DNA of 7,694 bases from Oscillospiraceae bacterium. Its GTDB lineage: Bacteria > Bacillota > Clostridia > Oscillospirales > Ruminococcaceae. Positions 5,845 to 7,694 of the stretch are shown piece after piece. The stretch's first letter is position 1. Each line of letters starts with the position of its first letter. The stretch covers positions 1-7,694 of the forward strand of contig JAIEDJ010000063.1 in assembly GCA_029068025.1 (NCBI GenBank), written 5' to 3'. The notes under the pieces were generated by a model. It was not told the origin of the DNA, did no database searches, and was given only the letters and a program-made list of their open reading frames with translations. The position numbers and the translations under genes were made by a program.

Positions 5845-6402
5845 ATGGGAAAACAAATCAAACTCAACACCAATAAAAACAGCAACTCAAAGCAGACAAA
5901 AAAACGCCGCGAAACGCGCTTTTTCTTTGTCAAGGATCAGGGAGAAGGCGCTGTCCGCGTTTTAATCATAATCTTCAAGCTCCTTGAGCTGGTCATTACC
6001 ACGATCTTCGCGCTCTGCCTCGGCATACTCGCGCCGCTGAGCCTGATGATGGGCGAACCGGACGAGATCGTCTTCACTTCTGCCGCCGTCCCGTGGATAA
6101 TTTCGTCCGTGCTGTACGTTATCGGACTGTTTCTGATGATCTTCAACTGCTCCAAGACCGGCGCGGGTGTACACATTGCCGCAGGGATCTGCTCGCTCGT
6201 CACCTACAACAATTTCCGCGCCCTTTTTCGTGATCACCCCGAATACAGAACACCCGCGCATCTGTTTATGCCCTGCCTTATCATCTCGGCGCTATCCGTT
6301 GCGATAATGCTTATGGTGAATGTTCCGGTATGGTGGGAACGCTATATCCAAAAGCAGAACGAAAAAGCGCCCTCCATTCTCGGAGACGACAACAACGATT
6401 GA
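5845..6402 (+). CDS. Unrecognised four-helix membrane protein
   Basis: I do not recognise this 185-residue protein. Residues 1-25 are polar and basic, rich in Asn, Lys and Ser (ending KQTKKRRETR), and should lie in the cytoplasm. Likely membrane helices are at about 46-69, 82-100, 106-121 (weak) and 138-160. The tail is polar and ends with KAPSILGDD and a short acidic end. The ATG at 5845 is preceded by GGGGAG seven bases upstream (5832-5837), so I prefer it to the in-frame TTG at 5830. It starts 28 bases after the ttcA stop with no terminator between, so it is probably co-transcribed. A diverged copy of its 3' end recurs at 6971-7066, showing that this gene, or a relative, was duplicated locally. 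Confidence 0.8.
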   Translation: MGKQIKLNTNKNSNSKQTKKRRETRFFFVKDQGEGAVRVLIIIFKLLELVITTIFALCLGILAPLSLMMGEPDEIVFTSAAVPWIISSVLYVIGLFLMIFNCSKTGAGVHIAAGICSLVTYNNFRALFRDHPEYRTPAHLFMPCLIISALSVAIMLMVNVPVWWERYIQKQNEKAPSILGDDNND

Positions 6403-6415
6403 TCCGGAGGATAAA

Positions 6416-6952
6416 ATGCGTTATTTACACATTTCCCATTCGGGAAAAACCGACGAGATAGTTGATCACGAGCGTTGGTTCACATTGTTTTACTATCCCG
6501 AGCTGAACGAATATTTCTTGGGCTGCCTTGTAACATGGATCGCGCACTACGAGAGATATTACAGGATCACAAAGTCGGACTATGAGCTTTACACCGACAA
6601 CAAGGAAGGCTTCTATGCCAGATTCGCCGACGAACTCAGCCAAAAGGCGGACGTGTGCTTCTCCGAGCGATTTGTCGGAGCGGCAGTGCTGCGCGATTAC
6701 GACGGCGCGCCGCGCTTCCAGGACGCGTACCCCCTGCCCGACGGCGAAAACAACCCGTTCCAAGGCTATGGCTATGTTGACGGGATCCTTTACGCGCGGA
6801 TAGTCTGGAAGGACAATGAAATTCTCGTGCCGCCGCTGCAAGCAATAAAAAACGGCGATGAGATCAGATATCCGCTTCGTGAGAAATGCGAGCTCCAAAC
6901 TGACAAGAACGGAAAGCCGATCTGCTATAAACTAAAACCCGAATATTATTGA
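6416..6952 (+). CDS. Unrecognised tyrosine-rich soluble protein
   Basis: I recognise no family in this 178-residue protein. It has no signal peptide or convincing membrane segment and should be cytoplasmic. It has 19 tyrosines (about 11%), many in pairs (FYYPELNEY, HYERYY, the C-terminal EYY), and many charged residues. The second half looks strand-rich (GYGYVDGILYARIVWKDNEI). Its ATG (6416) has GGAGG five bases upstream (6406-6410), and the gap to the preceding membrane-protein gene is only 13 bases, so the two are almost certainly co-expressed. The gene lies between two copies of the 3' end of that membrane-protein gene (6316-6390 and 6971-7042), which suggests it arrived or was duplicated as part of a cassette. 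An immunity or partner role is conceivable, but nothing in the sequence proves it. Confidence 0.8.
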   Translation: MRYLHISHSGKTDEIVDHERWFTLFYYPELNEYFLGCLVTWIAHYERYYRITKSDYELYTDNKEGFYARFADELSQKADVCFSERFVGAAVLRDYDGAPRFQDAYPLPDGENNPFQGYGYVDGILYARIVWKDNEILVPPLQAIKNGDEIRYPLREKCELQTDKNGKPICYKLKPEYY

Positions 6953-6971
6953 AAATTTCCGAACAATAGAG
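6952..6971 (+). repeat. Short 3'-flank repeat, copy 1
   Basis: AAAATTTCCGAACAATAGAG begins in the stop codon of the tyrosine-rich gene. It matches 7168-7187, which follows the stop of the 32-residue peptide gene, at 17 of 20 positions. The decayed gene tail starts directly at its end. Confidence 0.5.
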
Positions 6972-7066
6972 TAACGTTTCGTTATGATAGAGCGCTATAA
7001 TAAAAGCAAAACAAAAAAGCGCCGTCTATTCTCGGTGACGATGAGGAGAAGGAGAGCAAGCTGTGA
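6971..7066 (+). pseudogene. Decayed C-terminal remnant of a paralogue of the 5845-6402 membrane protein
   Basis: Bases 6990-7042 match 6337-6390, the 3' end of the membrane-protein gene, at about 44 of 54 aligned positions. Weaker similarity extends back to 6971/6316. In one frame the remnant reads KQNKKAPSILGDD and then EEKESKL, against KQNEKAPSILGDD in the intact gene. A one-base deletion near 7001 (TATAAT against TATATCC) and a TAA at 7001-7003 break the frame, and no upstream part of the gene remains. The reading frame closes with TGA at 7064-7066, sharing GTGA with the start of the next small gene. Preservation of the KAPSILGDD residues despite third-position changes suggests that the copy was under protein-level selection before it was truncated. 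Confidence 0.72.
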
Positions 7067-7161
7067 AAAAAATTATAGCCGCCGTGACCGCGACAGCCTT
7101 AATACACGGAATAGCCGCCATTATTGCGGCATTGACGATTAACGATGATAATGATAAATAA
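7063..7161 (+). CDS. 32-residue single-helix membrane peptide
   Basis: A GTG start at 7063 has a strong AAGGAG (7049-7054) eight bases upstream and opens a 32-codon frame ending TAA at 7159-7161. The product starts MKKIIAAV, has an uninterrupted hydrophobic, Ala/Ile-rich segment at about 4-26 with a single His15, and ends in the polar, acidic NDDNDK. This is the shape of a small single-pass membrane protein, with the basic N-terminus probably cytoplasmic. The start codon overlaps the stop of the decayed paralogue frame by GTGA, the classic coupling overlap, so it was probably once translated after an intact upstream gene. Without homologues, a chance frame cannot be ruled out. The strong ribosome binding site and the composition favour a real gene. 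Function is unknown; small membrane toxins and regulators have similar form. Confidence 0.55.
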   Translation: MKKIIAAVTATALIHGIAAIIAALTINDDNDK

Positions 7162-7167
7162 AAAAGT

Positions 7168-7187
7168 AAAATTCCCGAACATAAGAG
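7168..7187 (+). repeat. Short 3'-flank repeat, copy 2
   Basis: AAAATTCCCGAACATAAGAG lies six bases after the peptide gene's stop and is the partner of 6952-6971. Its first eight bases can also pair with GGAATTTT at 7201-7208 ahead of a short T-run. That is a weak possible terminator, with a 25-base loop. Confidence 0.45.
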
Positions 7188-7221
7188 CGATACTCATATA
7201 GGAATTTTTATAGCGTTTCCA

Positions 7222-7250
7222 TTAACATAACAGTTTTTTTGATGTATAAT
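7222..7250 (+). promoter_or_regulatory. Sigma-A-type promoter for the gene at 7288
   Basis: TTAACA at 7222-7227, a 17-base spacer and a consensus TATAAT at 7245-7250, with a T-run just upstream of the -10. It lies about 38 bases before the ATG at 7288 and gives a leader of about 30 bases, so the last gene is probably transcribed independently of the operon. Confidence 0.75.
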
Positions 7251-7287
7251 AGAAGTAAAATAAATCGGAATTTAGGGGTAAAAAACA

Positions 7288-7694
7288 ATGAATAAACCGT
7301 CTGTTATATGGTCAGTTAGTTTATTGGCGATTTCTATTGTAACGATTTCCATAACATTCCATCATAAGAAACAAAAAAAATTTGAATGTCACTTTGGAAA
7401 AGATGACATAAGGATTGATAATATAGTACTTAATCCTATTCATATCTTGCCTGAAAATCAATGTAAAGTTGATCAGGAAATCGACTTTTACATGAAGGAT
7501 AATGGTAATTACTATCTTTTAAGAATCATCAATAATGATAAATATACAATGACATTATGTGACAGCGGTGAAATAAACCATATCATTGTCTGTGTTCCGA
7601 TAAATGATACATATACCGCATTAGAAAAAATTATATGTCAATTAAAAAGCTTTCCTTATTCAAAGAAACTCAAACATAAGCAACAAACATATCG
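7288..7694 (+). CDS. Unrecognised AT-rich membrane-anchored protein (partial, C-terminus outside window)
   Basis: The ATG at 7288 has AGGGG nine bases upstream (7274-7278) and opens a frame with no stop through the window end (135 full codons visible). Residues 1-4 are short and polar, 5-23 form one hydrophobic helix (SVIWSVSLLAISIVTISIT), and a basic stretch HHKKQKK follows at about 25-31. The rest is polar, with several cysteines (FECHFG, ENQCKV, LCDSG, IVCVP, IICQL). It resembles an N-terminally anchored protein; the basic residues after the helix suggest the soluble part may face the cytoplasm. Base composition is clearly more AT-rich than in the housekeeping genes, with frequent AAT, AAA and ATA codons, suggesting acquired DNA. 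No family is recognised. Confidence 0.75.
   Translation, partial: MNKPSVIWSVSLLAISIVTISITFHHKKQKKFECHFGKDDIRIDNIVLNPIHILPENQCKVDQEIDFYMKDNGNYYLLRIINNDKYTMTLCDSGEINHIIVCVPINDTYTALEKIICQLKSFPYSKKLKHKQQTY

Overview
The window looks like the chromosome of a Gram-positive anaerobe of the class Clostridia, probably a Ruminococcaceae/Oscillospiraceae-type gut bacterium. The signs are the uvrC-rsmD-coaD housekeeping run, strong AGGAGG-type ribosome binding sites, sigma-A promoters with the classic -35/-10 spacing, moderate GC with many intergenic GGGGC/GCCCC hairpins, and the form of the AzlCD, YfcE and TtcA homologues. This placement is inference; no rRNA gene or other taxonomic marker is present.

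Minus-strand half (1-3103). A promoter at 3103-3075 drives uvrC (GTG start), whose stop codon directly abuts the ATG of rsmD. About 300 bases further on lies coaD, cut by the window edge after 111 codons. The rsmD-coaD gap is filled by a structured repeat (core 360-571) carrying a nested 90-bp inverted-repeat insert.

Divergent gap (3023-3356). It holds the uvrC promoter, a very good promoter for the plus-strand genes (3142-3170), and a 110-bp cloverleaf-like element (3207-3316). A 20-bp perfect outer stem encloses three perfect hairpins. The element lies inside the predicted azlC leader.

Plus-strand half (3357-6952). azlC and azlD (branched-chain amino acid exporter subunits) overlap by 8 bases and are followed after 2 bases by a YfcE-type metallophosphodiesterase. 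A second copy of the structured repeat (core 4938-5072) separates these from a TtcA-like tRNA thiolation ATPase. Two unrecognised genes follow at short spacing: a four-helix membrane protein and a tyrosine-rich soluble protein.

Right end (6953-7694). This part looks accessory. It contains a decayed duplicate of the C-terminal end of the membrane-protein gene, a previously unlisted 32-residue membrane peptide whose GTG start overlaps the stop of that remnant, a short repeated 3' flank, and an AT-rich gene with its own promoter encoding an anchored extracytoplasmic or membrane-bound protein that runs off the window.

The most interesting signals are non-coding. Two copies of a three-way-junction element sit in the same orientation just upstream of the ribosome binding sites of two unrelated housekeeping genes (coaD and ttcA), and a separate cloverleaf element sits in the azlC leader. 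The right-end tail duplication, with different genes following each copy, is the best candidate for local gene-cassette turnover.
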